Source: Thermotogae bacterium (GTDB lineage: Bacteria; Thermotogota; Thermotogae; Mesoaciditogales; Mesoaciditogaceae). Taken from it: DNA of 64,000 bases. The notes beneath the pieces were generated by a model. The model did no database searches. It saw only the letters and a list, made by a program, of their open reading frames with translations, and was not told the origin of the DNA. The position numbers were made by a program, and so were the translations under genes. The stretch spans positions 1-64,000 of the forward strand of contig JALSLY010000059.1 of NCBI GenBank assembly GCA_026988035.1, in the 5' to 3' direction. Of this stretch, positions 53,845 through 63,770 are shown in pieces. The stretch's first letter is position 1, and the number at the start of each line of letters is the position of its first letter.

Positions 53845-56340
53845 ATGTTTAACAAATTTTCAAAACGGGCAGCTCAAGTTTTTGTAAATGCTCAGGATGA
53901 AGCCAGATCCCTTGGTCATTCTTATGTTGGAACCGAACACCTGCTTTTGGGGATCATGAAATCCGCCAACGGAGAAGCTTACAACGCACTTCGTGAGCAT
54001 GGCGTAGATTATTCGTCGCTTAGGCAAGAGGTCATAGCCGTTGTAGGAGCTGGGATACCAAGAGAAAACTTTTCTTCTCCTCAAATGACCCCAAGAGCAA
54101 GGAAAATTATAGAGTTAGCTTATGAAGAAGCACAAATACTTAAGCAAAATTACATATCTACAGAGCATATACTCCTTGCTATGTTGCGAGAAGGCGAGGG
54201 AGTTGCGGCACACATTCTGAGAAAGTTTGGCATAGACCTTGCAGAAATGAGGAGAGAGCTTATAGATGAAATCGGTGGCTTCTCAAGAGGGAGAGAATAC
54301 GAGGATGAGAGTTTTGGTAAGCGAAGCCACGAAACACCCAGAACTGTTAAGACGTTAGAGGGACTTGGAGTGGATTTAACTGAAGAAGCAAGAAAAGCAA
54401 AATTAGACCCTGTAATTGGTCGTGAACGCGAGATAGAAAGAATAATGCAAATTTTATCGAGACGTAAGAAAAACAATCCTGCCTTGATAGGTGAACCCGG
54501 TGTTGGGAAAACGGCTATTGTTGAAGGGTTGGCTCAAAAAATTGCAGCAGGTGACGTTCCTGAACTTTTGAAAGGAAAGGTTATATTCTCATTGGATATA
54601 GCTGCTCTCATAGCTGGCACCAAATATCGTGGTGAGTTTGAAAAAAGGTTGAAAAAGGTTATTAACACAGTTAAAGATGACAAAAATATAATCCTTTTTA
54701 TAGACGAGGTGCATACTATTGTTGGTGCTGGAGCTGCCGAAGGTGCAGTCGATGCGGCAAATATACTCAAGCCGCCTTTGTCAAGGGGAGAAATACAGAT
54801 AATAGGTTCAACCACTCCAGATGAATACAGGCAGTACATAGAAAAAGACGGAGCACTTGAACGAAGATTCCAAAAAATACTTGTGAATGAACCTACAACT
54901 GAACAAACGCTTGAGATACTTGAAGGGCTAAAATCCAAGTATGAAGTTCATCATGGGGTTAAATATACCGAGGATGCTCTTGAATTGGCTGTTCGACTAT
55001 CACAGCGTTATATAACCGATCATTATCTTCCGGATAAAGCAATAGACGTGATAGATGAGGCTGGTGCCAGAGCGAGGTTAAAAAAATTGGTAATACCTGA
55101 AGAAATCAAAAGACTTGAGGAACAAATAAAGTCTATTCAAGAAGAAAAGGAATTGGCAGTTGCAAGGCAAGATTACGATCGAGCCGCTGAAGTAAGATTG
55201 AAAGAACGTGAGTTACAACAAAAACTTAATGATAACTACAACAGATGGAAGAAAAAAGGTGAAACAGAGATAATTACGATAGGAGCCAACGATATATCGA
55301 GAACCGTTTCCAATTGGACTGGAATTCCCTTAACAAAGATCGAGAAAACCGAAAGTCAGAAATTGCTGAAACTTGAAGATGAATTGCACAAACGCATTGT
55401 TGCCCAAGAAGAAGCTATAAAGGCTGTTTCAAAAGCGATACGGCGTGCCCGTTCTGGATTAAAAGATCCGCGTCGTCCAATGGGTTCTTTTATGTTTTTA
55501 GGTCCAACAGGTGTAGGAAAGACCGAGCTTGCAAAAGCTCTTGCAGAGTACCTGTTTGGTAATGAAAATGCGCTTATAAGAATTGACATGTCTGAATATA
55601 TGGAGCGTTTTGCGGTTTCCAGGCTTGTCGGCGCACCTCCGGGATATATTGGATACGAGGAAGGTGGAACTCTAACTGAAAAAATCAGAAGACGTCCATT
55701 TTCAGTTATACTATTGGACGAAATAGAAAAAGCACATCCTGATGTTTTCAATCTACTACTTCAAATACTTGATGATGGTAGATTAACAGATTCTCAGGGA
55801 CATACTGTTGATTTCAGAAACACGATCGTGATTATGACCTCTAATCTTGGAGGAGAGATTATAAATAAAACAAAGCGTGCTATGGGATTTGTTGAAGAAA
55901 CAAATGAAGAAGCTTCATACGAATCCATGAAATCCATAGTCATGAATGAGGTCAAGCGCACATTTAGACCTGAATTTCTTAACAGACTTGATGAGGTTAT
56001 CGTTTTTCATTCCTTAACCAAAGAGCATATTGGAAAAATCATAGATATATTACTCAGCGATGTTCGCAAACGACTTGCCGAGCGTGATCTGAAACTTGTA
56101 ATTGGTAAAAAAGCGAAAGAGTTACTAATATCTAAGGGATTTGATCCTATTTATGGTGCTCGTCCCCTTAAACGTGAAATTCAGAAAGATATAGAAGATC
56201 CCCTCTCAGAAGAGCTTCTTTCAAATAAATTTGAAAATGGTGATACAATTATAGCTACTGTTAACGGGGGTAAGATCTCTTTTAGAAGGAAAAAGAAGAA
56301 AAACAACAAGGTAGTGCTCAGTGAAACGAGTAAGGGATAG
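53845..56340 (+). CDS. clpC: ATP-dependent Clp protease ATPase subunit ClpC (831 aa)
   Basis: Hsp100 unfoldase that feeds the ClpP protease. Two Clp-N repeats (1-150), AAA-1 Walker A GEPGVGKTAI (about 212), short UVR-type middle domain (about 420-475, ELAVARQDYDRAAEVRLKE), AAA-2 Walker [11 protein letters not shown] (about 553), GYIG pore loop, and the ClpP-docking loop MGFVEE in RAMGFVEETNEE (about 680). ATG at 53845 follows GAGGTGG at 7 nt. Leads clpC-radA-disA-yacL-ispD. CtsR and McsA/McsB are not encoded upstream. Confidence 0.96.
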   Translation: MFNKFSKRAAQVFVNAQDEARSLGHSYVGTEHLLLGIMKSANGEAYNALREHGVDYSSLRQEVIAVVGAGIPRENFSSPQMTPRARKIIELAYEEAQILKQNYISTEHILLAMLREGEGVAAHILRKFGIDLAEMRRELIDEIGGFSRGREYEDESFGKRSHETPRTVKTLEGLGVDLTEEARKAKLDPVIGREREIERIMQILSRRKKNNPALIGEPGVGKTAIVEGLAQKIAAGDVPELLKGKVIFSLDIAALIAGTKYRGEFEKRLKKVINTVKDDKNIILFIDEVHTIVGAGAAEGAVDAANILKPPLSRGEIQIIGSTTPDEYRQYIEKDGALERRFQKILVNEPTTEQTLEILEGLKSKYEVHHGVKYTEDALELAVRLSQRYITDHYLPDKAIDVIDEAGARARLKKLVIPEEIKRLEEQIKSIQEEKELAVARQDYDRAAEVRLKERELQQKLNDNYNRWKKKGETEIITIGANDISRTVSNWTGIPLTKIEKTESQKLLKLEDELHKRIVAQEEAIKAVSKAIRRARSGLKDPRRPMGSFMFLGPTGVGKTELAKALAEYLFGNENALIRIDMSEYMERFAVSRLVGAPPGYIGYEEGGTLTEKIRRRPFSVILLDEIEKAHPDVFNLLLQILDDGRLTDSQGHTVDFRNTIVIMTSNLGGEIINKTKRAMGFVEETNEEASYESMKSIVMNEVKRTFRPEFLNRLDEVIVFHSLTKEHIGKIIDILLSDVRKRLAERDLKLVIGKKAKELLISKGFDPIYGARPLKREIQKDIEDPLSEELLSNKFENGDTIIATVNGGKISFRRKKKKNNKVVLSETSKG

Positions 56341-57646
56341 AAAAACTTACGTTTGTTCAAGCTGTGGATACAGATCAAATAAGTGGTTTGGCAGATGCCC
56401 ACAATGTGGAGAATGGAATACTGTAATGGAAATTGAGGGGGCACTGGAGGGTGCCCCTTCAATAGTCGATTTCAAACCTTCCACAGCGGCTATAGATGTT
56501 CAGAAACGTTTAACGACATCTATGAGGGAAATGGATCGTGTGCTTGGAGGAGGCTTAACTCCTGGAAGTGTGGTTTTAGTGGCTGGTGGTCCGGGAATGG
56601 GAAAATCAACGTTACTTTTAGAATATGCCAGTGCACTTGCCACACAAGGGGATGTGTATTATGTGAGTGGAGAAGAATCTGTGCCTCAAGTGCTGTCAAG
56701 AGTTAAAAGGCTTGGCATAGAACGTGATAAGCTTTTTCTGTCATCTACCGTGAGTGTTGACGATGTACTTACATCGATTAAAAGAGAACCAACTGCTTTA
56801 GTTTTTGACTCTATTCAAACGGTTCACACATCTGGTATGAATGCTCTTACTGGAAGCGTAACTCAAATGCGTGAGTGTACAGTTAAACTTGTGGAATACG
56901 CTAAATCTTCGAGTGCCTCCGTTTTCATGATCGGTCATATAACAAAAGGTGGAAATATCGCGGGTCCTATGGTACTCGAGCATATGGTCGACACGGTTCT
57001 TTATCTTGAAGGTGAATCGCGATCTGGAAGAAGAATACTCAGAGCAATCAAAAATAGATTTGGACCTACAGATGAGATAGCTGTGTACGAAATGAGAGAA
57101 AATGGTATGATAGAAATTTCAGATCCATCACGTATTTTCGCAGATACAGAGTCAGAAGAAGCCGGAAACGCCATCTCAATAGTTGTTGAGGGTTCAAGAT
57201 CGTTGATGATCAATGTTCAAGCTTTAACAACTCCCAATCACAAATCAAGCCCCATCAGAATAGCAAGAGGATTTGAGAATGCCAGACTACTTATGTTAAC
57301 GGCTTTAGTCTCGAATTACCTTGGAGTTTCCCTTGAAAATCGTGATGTGTACCTCAACGTGTTAGGAGGATTAAAGATATCAGATCCAGGTATGGACCTT
57401 GCTGTCATAGCAGCTTTATATTCAGCTACAAAGAATATTTGCTTTCCTTCCAAAACGGCTTTTGTGGGAGAAGTTGGGCTCGATGGGAGAGTAAGAGCTG
57501 TACAGCAAACACGGATGCGAGTTGCCGAAGCCAAAAGAATGGGAATGAAACGTGTGATTGCCTCTTATCAGTCTAAGGAAGACGGTGTGATGGGAGTTAG
57601 GACTGTAAGAGAAGCTATAGCCAAAGCTCTTTCTGGAGATGGATGA
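56321..57646 (+). CDS. radA: DNA repair protein RadA/Sms (441 aa)
   Basis: RecA-like branch-migration factor. Zinc finger CSSCGYRSNKWFGRCPQCGEW (about 11-31), Walker A GGPGMGKSTLL (about 87), Walker B-like VFDSIQTV, KNRFGPTDEIAVYEM (about 243; the KNRFG motif) and a C-terminal Lon-like domain. GTG at 56321 lies 20 nt inside clpC, so it is translationally coupled. Confidence 0.96.
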   Translation: MKRVRDRKTYVCSSCGYRSNKWFGRCPQCGEWNTVMEIEGALEGAPSIVDFKPSTAAIDVQKRLTTSMREMDRVLGGGLTPGSVVLVAGGPGMGKSTLLLEYASALATQGDVYYVSGEESVPQVLSRVKRLGIERDKLFLSSTVSVDDVLTSIKREPTALVFDSIQTVHTSGMNALTGSVTQMRECTVKLVEYAKSSSASVFMIGHITKGGNIAGPMVLEHMVDTVLYLEGESRSGRRILRAIKNRFGPTDEIAVYEMRENGMIEISDPSRIFADTESEEAGNAISIVVEGSRSLMINVQALTTPNHKSSPIRIARGFENARLLMLTALVSNYLGVSLENRDVYLNVLGGLKISDPGMDLAVIAALYSATKNICFPSKTAFVGEVGLDGRVRAVQQTRMRVAEAKRMGMKRVIASYQSKEDGVMGVRTVREAIAKALSGDG

Positions 57647-57647
57647 A

Positions 57648-58712
57648 ATGGATTATGAAGAAATACTGAAAATGCTTGTACTTGTTTCTCCTGGAACTCC
57701 TCTTAGAAATGCGATAGACGATATAATGCGAGGAGACAATGGAGCTCTCATATTTTTTGTTCAGGATCCAAAAGAATACGTAAGAAAAGGAATCATTCAG
57801 ATTGGCTTTGAACTAAATTGTCCATTTACACCCAATAAGTTGTATGAACTAGCTAAAATGGATGGTGCAATAGTTGTTTCGGAAGATCTAAAGACGATAT
57901 GGTACGCGAATGTGCATGTTGTACCTGACAGTACAATAGCGAGTACCGAAACGGGTGTACGGCACAAAACTGCTGAAAGGTTAGCAATTCAGACGGGGAA
58001 ATTAGTGGTTTGCATTTCTCAACGAAGAAAAGTGGTAACTTTGTATCGTGGTAATTGGAAACATATGCTAAGCGATGTTTCGTTTATTGTCATGCAAATG
58101 AATCAAGGTTTAAGGGCAGTTGAGAGATATAGAAGCAATTTCGACAAAGGAATTTCGTCGATAGATATAATGGAGATAGAAAACCGTGTCACGCTTTTCG
58201 ACGTTGTCGAAGTTCTTGACAGAGGAATAACTGTGCTTCAAATTTCCAAAGAGTTAAACTTTTATTTGGCTGAGCTTGGAAATGCCGGAACTCTTGCAAA
58301 AGTGCATCTTGAAGAGCTTCTCTACGAGGTTAGAGAAATTTTGAATTTGCTGATAATGGACTATGCAACTGAGGAATCAATTGGTGAAGATCACGAACCA
58401 GAAGAGGTTTTTGAGTTGTTGATGAACAGAAAGGGAGGCATTGATTCCATTGCTAATATTTTAGGTTATGAAGAACAGAAAGCACAACTTTTTGAATTTA
58501 TGGTGCAGCCTAGAGGTTATAGACTGCTTAGAAACATTCCAAGAATACCTATGAGCGTGGCTAAAAATATGATAAAGAGATTCAAAAATCTTTCTGGATT
58601 GCTGAATGCTTCTTTTGAGGAACTCACGATGGTCGAGGGAATTGCTGAGAAACGAGCAAAGGCGATAATAAACGGAATAACTTCTTTGAGAAATCGGGCA
58701 AATCTTAGATAA
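57648..58712 (+). CDS. disA: Diadenylate cyclase DisA (354 aa)
   Basis: Makes c-di-AMP from two ATP and scans DNA for lesions. DAC domain with MDGAIVVSEDL (about 71-81) and GVRHKTAERLA (about 104). The family motif is RHR; here RHK. A spacer of helices (about 145-285) leads to a C-terminal HhH DNA-binding domain (LNASFEELTMVEGIAEKRAKAI). Probably starts at ATG 57648, 10 nt beyond GGAGATGG; ATG 57639 abuts that site. Follows radA by one base, the order known from Firmicutes. Confidence 0.94.
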   Translation: MDYEEILKMLVLVSPGTPLRNAIDDIMRGDNGALIFFVQDPKEYVRKGIIQIGFELNCPFTPNKLYELAKMDGAIVVSEDLKTIWYANVHVVPDSTIASTETGVRHKTAERLAIQTGKLVVCISQRRKVVTLYRGNWKHMLSDVSFIVMQMNQGLRAVERYRSNFDKGISSIDIMEIENRVTLFDVVEVLDRGITVLQISKELNFYLAELGNAGTLAKVHLEELLYEVREILNLLIMDYATEESIGEDHEPEEVFELLMNRKGGIDSIANILGYEEQKAQLFEFMVQPRGYRLLRNIPRIPMSVAKNMIKRFKNLSGLLNASFEELTMVEGIAEKRAKAIINGITSLRNRANLR

Positions 58713-58739
58713 AAGCTTAAAAAATAGGGGGAATGTTTT

Positions 58740-59702
58740 ATGAAATGGGTGCTGAGTTTATTACCAACACTGTTGGGGCTTTATTTGGGCTACGAATTAC
58801 ATCCTTTTATGGGTATCCTACCTGGAGGAGTTATAGGAGCGTCGGCTGGTGTTGTACTTTACCTTTTGGCCAACGATGTTCAAAGTAAAAAAATTGAACC
58901 TATTGGATTTTCAGTTGGGCTTGCTTCTTTTGCTATTTTCGTATCAACTGGCAGTTTTATCATTACGAATTTTCTCGGTGAAAATTCTGTAACGATCACA
59001 ATCGGGAAATCTGTAATTGTTCTAATTGCACTTTTTGGAGCAATCCTCATAGCTAAAAGAGTTGAGCTTTCGCGTCTTCTAATGTGGAAGCGTGCATCAA
59101 ATTACGGTAGTTTTATATTTGACACTTCTGCACTTTTAGAAGACAAAATACTCGACCTTTTTGATATAGGTTTATTCAGTAGCAAAATAATTGTTCCTCA
59201 ATTCGTATTAGCAGAACTTCAAAAACTGGCTGATAGTACAGATGACGAAAAAAAGGAAAAAGGTCGTAGGGGATTTGAAATCGTAGATAAGATTAAAAAA
59301 ATGCCAGATGTTGAGCTTATAATAGATGATACCATAACATATGAGGATGGGAAAGTAGATGAAGAAATCGTAAATCTCGCACGCAAGTTTAGTGGTCAGA
59401 TTGTGACTCTTGATTACAATCTAACAAAAGTTGCTCAACTTCAGGGCGTTAAAGTGTTGAATCTGAATCATCTTGCTGAGTTACTTAAACCTACTCTGTT
59501 GCCTGGTCAACGAGTTTCGATTCATATAATTAGGCGTGGTAAAAATAAAGAACAAGGAATAGGGTTCACTGAAGATGGTACAATGATAGTTGTCGAAGAT
59601 GGTGGAGATTTCGTAGGGATGCAACGGGAAATCGTTATAACAAATATACTCAGGACTAATGCTGGGAAATTACTTTTTGGGAGGATAAAGCTCAAACCAT
59701 GA
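58740..59702 (+). CDS. PIN-TRAM domain membrane protein, YacL family (320 aa)
   Basis: Four N-terminal membrane helices (about 1-105), a PIN nuclease domain (about 125-240; Asp in FIFDTSALLED, Glu in LAELQKLAD, Asp in VTLDYNLTKVA) and a C-terminal TRAM domain (about 255-320). Members of this family sit next to disA in Bacillus. RNA nuclease activity is inferred; biological target unknown. ATG follows AGGGGGAA. Confidence 0.92.
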   Translation: MKWVLSLLPTLLGLYLGYELHPFMGILPGGVIGASAGVVLYLLANDVQSKKIEPIGFSVGLASFAIFVSTGSFIITNFLGENSVTITIGKSVIVLIALFGAILIAKRVELSRLLMWKRASNYGSFIFDTSALLEDKILDLFDIGLFSSKIIVPQFVLAELQKLADSTDDEKKEKGRRGFEIVDKIKKMPDVELIIDDTITYEDGKVDEEIVNLARKFSGQIVTLDYNLTKVAQLQGVKVLNLNHLAELLKPTLLPGQRVSIHIIRRGKNKEQGIGFTEDGTMIVVEDGGDFVGMQREIVITNILRTNAGKLLFGRIKLKP

Positions 59703-60352
59703 CAAGTGCCGTGCTATTGTGTGCCGGAAAATCATCAAGATTTTCAAAAGGGTTGATGAACAAGACGCTCTACAAATTAAATGGTAAACCTTTGTTTATG
59801 TACTCACTTGAGGCTTTTGAAGATTGGGGAGTGGATGAAGTAATATTGGTTGTTCGAAAGCAAGAGCGAAACATCTTTGAGAAATTCACGGCATCCTTCA
59901 GTAACATTAAGATCTCTTTTGGGGGAGAAAGACGACAAGATTCTGTAATGAACGCGCTGAATATTATTTCAGCCGAAGAGCACGTGTTAATTCACGACGG
60001 TGCAAGACCCATGCTCTCAAGTGAATTGATAGAAAGAGTAGCAGGCTTAATTTCGGAAAAAAGATGCGTTGTGCCTGTGATACCGAGTGATGATACTCTT
60101 CGAATTGAAGAAAACGGAAAGCTGGTCACACTTGATAGATCCAGAATCTTCAGAATGCAAACTCCCCAAGGATGTATTGCCGGAGAATTAAAGGCTCTTT
60201 ATAAGCGATTCTACGATGTGTACTTTTATGATGATGCTGCTGCTTTTGAAAAAGCCGGATTGGAAGTTTTTCCGGTTGAAGGTGATAGAAAAAATATAAA
60301 GATCACCACTCAAGATGAGATAAAGCTGTGGAATGTGAGGAATCATGAATGA
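59699..60352 (+). CDS. ispD: 2-C-methyl-D-erythritol 4-phosphate cytidylyltransferase (217 aa)
   Basis: MEP isoprenoid pathway: CTP plus MEP to CDP-ME. LLCAGKSSRFSKGLMNKTLYKLNGKPLF (nucleotide motif), GGERRQDSVMNAL, VLIHDGARPMLS (about 97) and VIPSDDTL, TPQGCIAG. Overlaps the YacL gene by 4 nt and the phosphate transporter gene by 4 nt. Confidence 0.95.
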   Translation: MTSAVLLCAGKSSRFSKGLMNKTLYKLNGKPLFMYSLEAFEDWGVDEVILVVRKQERNIFEKFTASFSNIKISFGGERRQDSVMNALNIISAEEHVLIHDGARPMLSSELIERVAGLISEKRCVVPVIPSDDTLRIEENGKLVTLDRSRIFRMQTPQGCIAGELKALYKRFYDVYFYDDAAAFEKAGLEVFPVEGDRKNIKITTQDEIKLWNVRNHE

Positions 60353-61293
60353 ATCATTATTTGCTTTTGCTTGCGCTTCCAGCAATATTTCTGGGATGGA
60401 CTCTTGGATACAACAACATGTCAGCCCTTTTCGGGCCACCAGTTGTTGCCGGGGTTATAAAATACAGGACATCTACGATACTTGCGGCAATTTTCATAAT
60501 TCTTGGAACGCTTGTAGGAGGAAGCGCTGGAATGAAGACCATAAGTTCTATTGCAACTACTGGAAACATAACAGCGATAAGTGCTTCACTTGGAACGGCA
60601 ATTGTTATATTGGTAATGTCAGCGTTCTCTCTCCCGGTTTCCATGACGCAAGGGATAGCTGGTGCACTGATTGGCATTGGAATCATCGATAATACTATAC
60701 GATGGGGAGTTGTTGAGAAGGTTATTCTAATGTCAACGATTGCGCCATTCGGTTCAATTGTGATAGCTTACGTAGCTCATAGAGCTGTTTCTGTTTTTTA
60801 CAATCGGTTTAGATCTATAAAGGTTAAAGGAACTTTCGTTCGGTTGCTTTCCTTTTCAGTTGGTATTTATACCGCTTATTCATTTGGTGCCAATAACGTT
60901 GCAAATGTTACCGGGCCTTTTATAGGTGTCAGTATGTTCAACATTCAGCAAGCGCTCATCTTTGGAGCGATTGCCATGGCGCTTGGGGTGCTTACATCGA
61001 GTAAAAAAGTTATTTACACAGTCGGAAGTGGCATAACAACCCTTGATCCTTTCGATGCAGCTGTTGCTTTGTTTTCCGAAGCATCAACTTTATTTATATT
61101 TTCAATAGTAGGAGTACCGATATCAAGTGTACAAGCAATTGTTGGAGCAGTGATCGGTGTTGGGCTTGTTAAAGGAACGAAGATGATCAATTCCAAAACG
61201 TTAACTCGGATCATATCAGGGTGGGCAGCGACTCCCGTTGCCACAGGAACGGTTGCTGTTATAATATATTCGATATTAAAAATCTGGAGGTGA
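60349..61293 (+). CDS. pit: PiT family inorganic phosphate transporter (314 aa)
   Basis: Cation-coupled phosphate permease with ten hydrophobic helices. Duplicated family motif: GYNNMSALFGPPVVAG (about 20) and FGANNVANVTGPFIGVS (about 178), each with the N-N pair. Paired with the PhoU-like gene 3 nt downstream, the usual Pit arrangement. Confidence 0.93.
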   Translation: MNHYLLLLALPAIFLGWTLGYNNMSALFGPPVVAGVIKYRTSTILAAIFIILGTLVGGSAGMKTISSIATTGNITAISASLGTAIVILVMSAFSLPVSMTQGIAGALIGIGIIDNTIRWGVVEKVILMSTIAPFGSIVIAYVAHRAVSVFYNRFRSIKVKGTFVRLLSFSVGIYTAYSFGANNVANVTGPFIGVSMFNIQQALIFGAIAMALGVLTSSKKVIYTVGSGITTLDPFDAAVALFSEASTLFIFSIVGVPISSVQAIVGAVIGVGLVKGTKMINSKTLTRIISGWAATPVATGTVAVIIYSILKIWR

Positions 61294-61296
61294 GTT

Positions 61297-61932
61297 ATGT
61301 CACTTCTGTTTGGAAAAAAAGAAAACGAAGTAATTAGTTCATTTAAAAGGCACTTGCAAGTTGTTCAAAAAGTTGTAGAAAGTACTTTTAATATTCTTGA
61401 AGCCCAGGAATCAGAAAGAGAAAGCATTGTAAAAGATGTTAGAAAATATGAAACAGAGGCTGATTCAATTAGGAGAGATACAGAAACCATGATGTATTCA
61501 GGTGCATTCCTTGCTCATGCACGCGGAGATATGTTAGGACTTATCGAATCGGTAGACAAGATCGCAAATAAAGCAGAAACGGTGGCGGATGTTGTGTATC
61601 TCCAGAATCTAAAAATACCGAATTCTTTACTGGATAAATACATGGAAGAGTACAAGTATTCCTTAAATGCGTATAAAGCACTTGAAAAGTCCATTGAAAC
61701 CCTATTTAGCGATACAGAGAAAACGAAAGAGTTTGTCCTGGAAGTTGAAAAATGGGAAAATACAGGCGATAAAGTTGAAAGAAGTTTGATAGTCGATATC
61801 TTCAAATTGGATTTAGAGCTCGCATGGAAAATTCAGCTTCGAGAACTTGCTCTCCAGATCGGAGATATTGCAGATAGATCTGAAGATGCTTCGGATAGAA
61901 TAGAGATCATAATTCTAAAAACGAGTGCATGA
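61297..61932 (+). CDS. DUF47/PhoU-like phosphate transport regulator (211 aa)
   Basis: All-helical PhoU-fold protein typically encoded beside pit and thought to gate or support it. FGKKENEVISSFKRHLQVVQKVV N-terminus, YETEADSIRRDTE (about 49) and the repeated WENTGDKVERSL, with E-x-x-A/G-D metal-binding patterns. Behind GGAGGTG. Confidence 0.92.
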   Translation: MSLLFGKKENEVISSFKRHLQVVQKVVESTFNILEAQESERESIVKDVRKYETEADSIRRDTETMMYSGAFLAHARGDMLGLIESVDKIANKAETVADVVYLQNLKIPNSLLDKYMEEYKYSLNAYKALEKSIETLFSDTEKTKEFVLEVEKWENTGDKVERSLIVDIFKLDLELAWKIQLRELALQIGDIADRSEDASDRIEIIILKTSA

Positions 61933-61935
61933 GAT

Positions 61936-62700
61936 ATGGAAAAACCAGAAAATATTTTTAAAGTTATAGAAACGATGAAAAAACTCAGGGCCCCTGGAGG
62001 TTGTGAGTGGGACGCCAAACAAACTCATGAAAGCCTGAAACCTTATATAATAGAAGAAGCTTTTGAGGTTGTTGAGGCGATCGATTCAAAAGATCCTCAT
62101 AAGTTGAAAGAAGAACTGGGAGATGTACTTCTTCAGATTATCTTTCATTCTTTGATTGGAGAAGAAAATGGAGAGTTTGATTTTTATGATATTGCAAAAG
62201 ATTTGAACGCAAAGCTGATCAGACGTCATCCACATGTTTTTGGAAATGCAAAGGGTTATTCTTATGAAAGGTGGGAAGATATAAAAGCCTCTGAAAAGAA
62301 AGAAAAAAAGAGGAAGATTGGAAAGGTAAATTCGGCTCTCCCAGGACTCTCGATGGCAAGACGTGTACAAGAAAATGCTGCGGAATACAACTTTGATTGG
62401 GACTCTCCAGAACCGGTTTTTAACAAGGTGTTGGAAGAAATAGATGAATTGAGACGTACCACCACTCAGGATGAACGCACTGAGGAAATAGGCGATCTTA
62501 TTTTTGCTGTTGTAAATCTTGCGAGGCACCTGAACATTGATCCAGAAGTTGCAGTCAGAAAATCAACCGAGAAATTCATAGATCGTTTTGAACGAATGAG
62601 TAAAATTGCCGAAAAAAAAGGAATAGAATTCAAATCTCAACCAATTGAGATAATGGAAAAACTCTGGCAGAAAGCCAAAGAGGGGAGTGAAAGATCTTGA
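61936..62700 (+). CDS. mazG: Nucleoside triphosphate pyrophosphohydrolase MazG (254 aa)
   Basis: Hydrolyses (d)NTPs to NMP and PPi as a house-cleaning enzyme. Two tandem MazG domains: RAPGGCEWDAKQTHESLKPYIIEEAFEVVEAI (E-E-x-x-E, about 33-37) with KEELGDVLLQIIFHS, and the second (about 155-230) with KVLEEIDELRRTT and EIGDLIFAVVNLARH. Length of 254 is normal for the two-domain enzyme. Confidence 0.95.
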   Translation: MEKPENIFKVIETMKKLRAPGGCEWDAKQTHESLKPYIIEEAFEVVEAIDSKDPHKLKEELGDVLLQIIFHSLIGEENGEFDFYDIAKDLNAKLIRRHPHVFGNAKGYSYERWEDIKASEKKEKKRKIGKVNSALPGLSMARRVQENAAEYNFDWDSPEPVFNKVLEEIDELRRTTTQDERTEEIGDLIFAVVNLARHLNIDPEVAVRKSTEKFIDRFERMSKIAEKKGIEFKSQPIEIMEKLWQKAKEGSERS

Positions 62701-63722
62701 AAAAAGTGTTGTTATTTTTATCCATTCTTGGAATGGTAGGTATCATATCTTTTGCCGCGTCAGGGACTACACCTGTTAGCACACCAGCTTCTGCAATGGT
62801 GGTAGCATCAGTGAATGGTGAGCCAATATATGCGAGTATTCTGCAAAGTGCAGCCAATATAGGGCAGACACTCATGGCGATAAGAAAAGTAAATCCCAAA
62901 ATGTACCAACTTCTCCTATCGTCAAAAGCAGGAACGGACTTTTTAAAAGCTTACAACCGTGCAGTATTAGATGACTTGGTAAATTCTGTTCTCATGGAGC
63001 AAATTGCGCTTAAAGATTATAACATCCAGGTAACGGAGAAAGAAGCGCTCAACAAAGTTAAAGAACAGGTTGCTAAGATGTTAGCTTCTTACAATATAAC
63101 AAAAGAGCAGTTTTCACAATATTTGCAATCTCAAGGATATGGGAATATAGAACAATTTGAGAAGAGTTCCGTTTTTACAGTTAAATTTTCCATGACAGTC
63201 GAACTTCTCAGAAAAGCGGTTACTTCTTCTGCTACCGTTAGCAACGAAGAAATCAAGCAGTATTACAATGCCAACATCGATTCTTTTAAAACTCCCAAAC
63301 AAATAAATGTAGAACATATCATGCTCAGCTCAGAAGCTAGCGCGAATAAAATACTCAAAGAGATAAAATCCAATGCGATCACATTTGAATCGGCAGCTGC
63401 CAAATATTCACTTGATGTCCAAACAAAGAACAAAAATGGGGATATTGGATGGATACCTGAGAGCAAAAACATGCCAAGTTATGAAGTCAAGCTATTTAAC
63501 GCGAACATCGAGGATATAATTGGACCTGTTAAAACTTCATATGGCTGGGAATTGTTTAAGGTTATTGGAAAAAAGAGCGCATCCATTAAAAGCTTAGCCG
63601 AGGCTTCTAAAGAAATAAGAAGTACCCTTCTTTCTAAAAAACAGGAAAAACTTTGGAGCGACTGGCTCAATAGTGTTTTTAAGAAATTCAAATCGAACAG
63701 TAAAATAAAGATAATGATATAA
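62697..63722 (+). CDS. Secreted parvulin-type peptidyl-prolyl isomerase (341 aa)
   Basis: SurA/PrsA-like periplasmic foldase. Signal peptide (MKKVLLFLSILGMVGIISFAA), SurA-N-like helical region (about 50-180; DLVNSVLMEQIALKDYNIQVTEKE), then a PPIC rotamase domain (about 200-300: QINVEHIML, FESAAAKYSLDVQTKNKNGDIGWIP, IIGPVKTSYGWELFKV). It could assist the folding of exported Ig-repeat proteins and outer-membrane barrels (inference). TTG start overlaps mazG by 4 nt with GGGGAGTG upstream. Confidence 0.9.
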   Translation: MKKVLLFLSILGMVGIISFAASGTTPVSTPASAMVVASVNGEPIYASILQSAANIGQTLMAIRKVNPKMYQLLLSSKAGTDFLKAYNRAVLDDLVNSVLMEQIALKDYNIQVTEKEALNKVKEQVAKMLASYNITKEQFSQYLQSQGYGNIEQFEKSSVFTVKFSMTVELLRKAVTSSATVSNEEIKQYYNANIDSFKTPKQINVEHIMLSSEASANKILKEIKSNAITFESAAAKYSLDVQTKNKNGDIGWIPESKNMPSYEVKLFNANIEDIIGPVKTSYGWELFKVIGKKSASIKSLAEASKEIRSTLLSKKQEKLWSDWLNSVFKKFKSNSKIKIMI

Positions 63723-63770
63723 TGCAGAGACAAGGCCCTGTATCTGCTTGTAAAGAAATGAGGTGAAATG

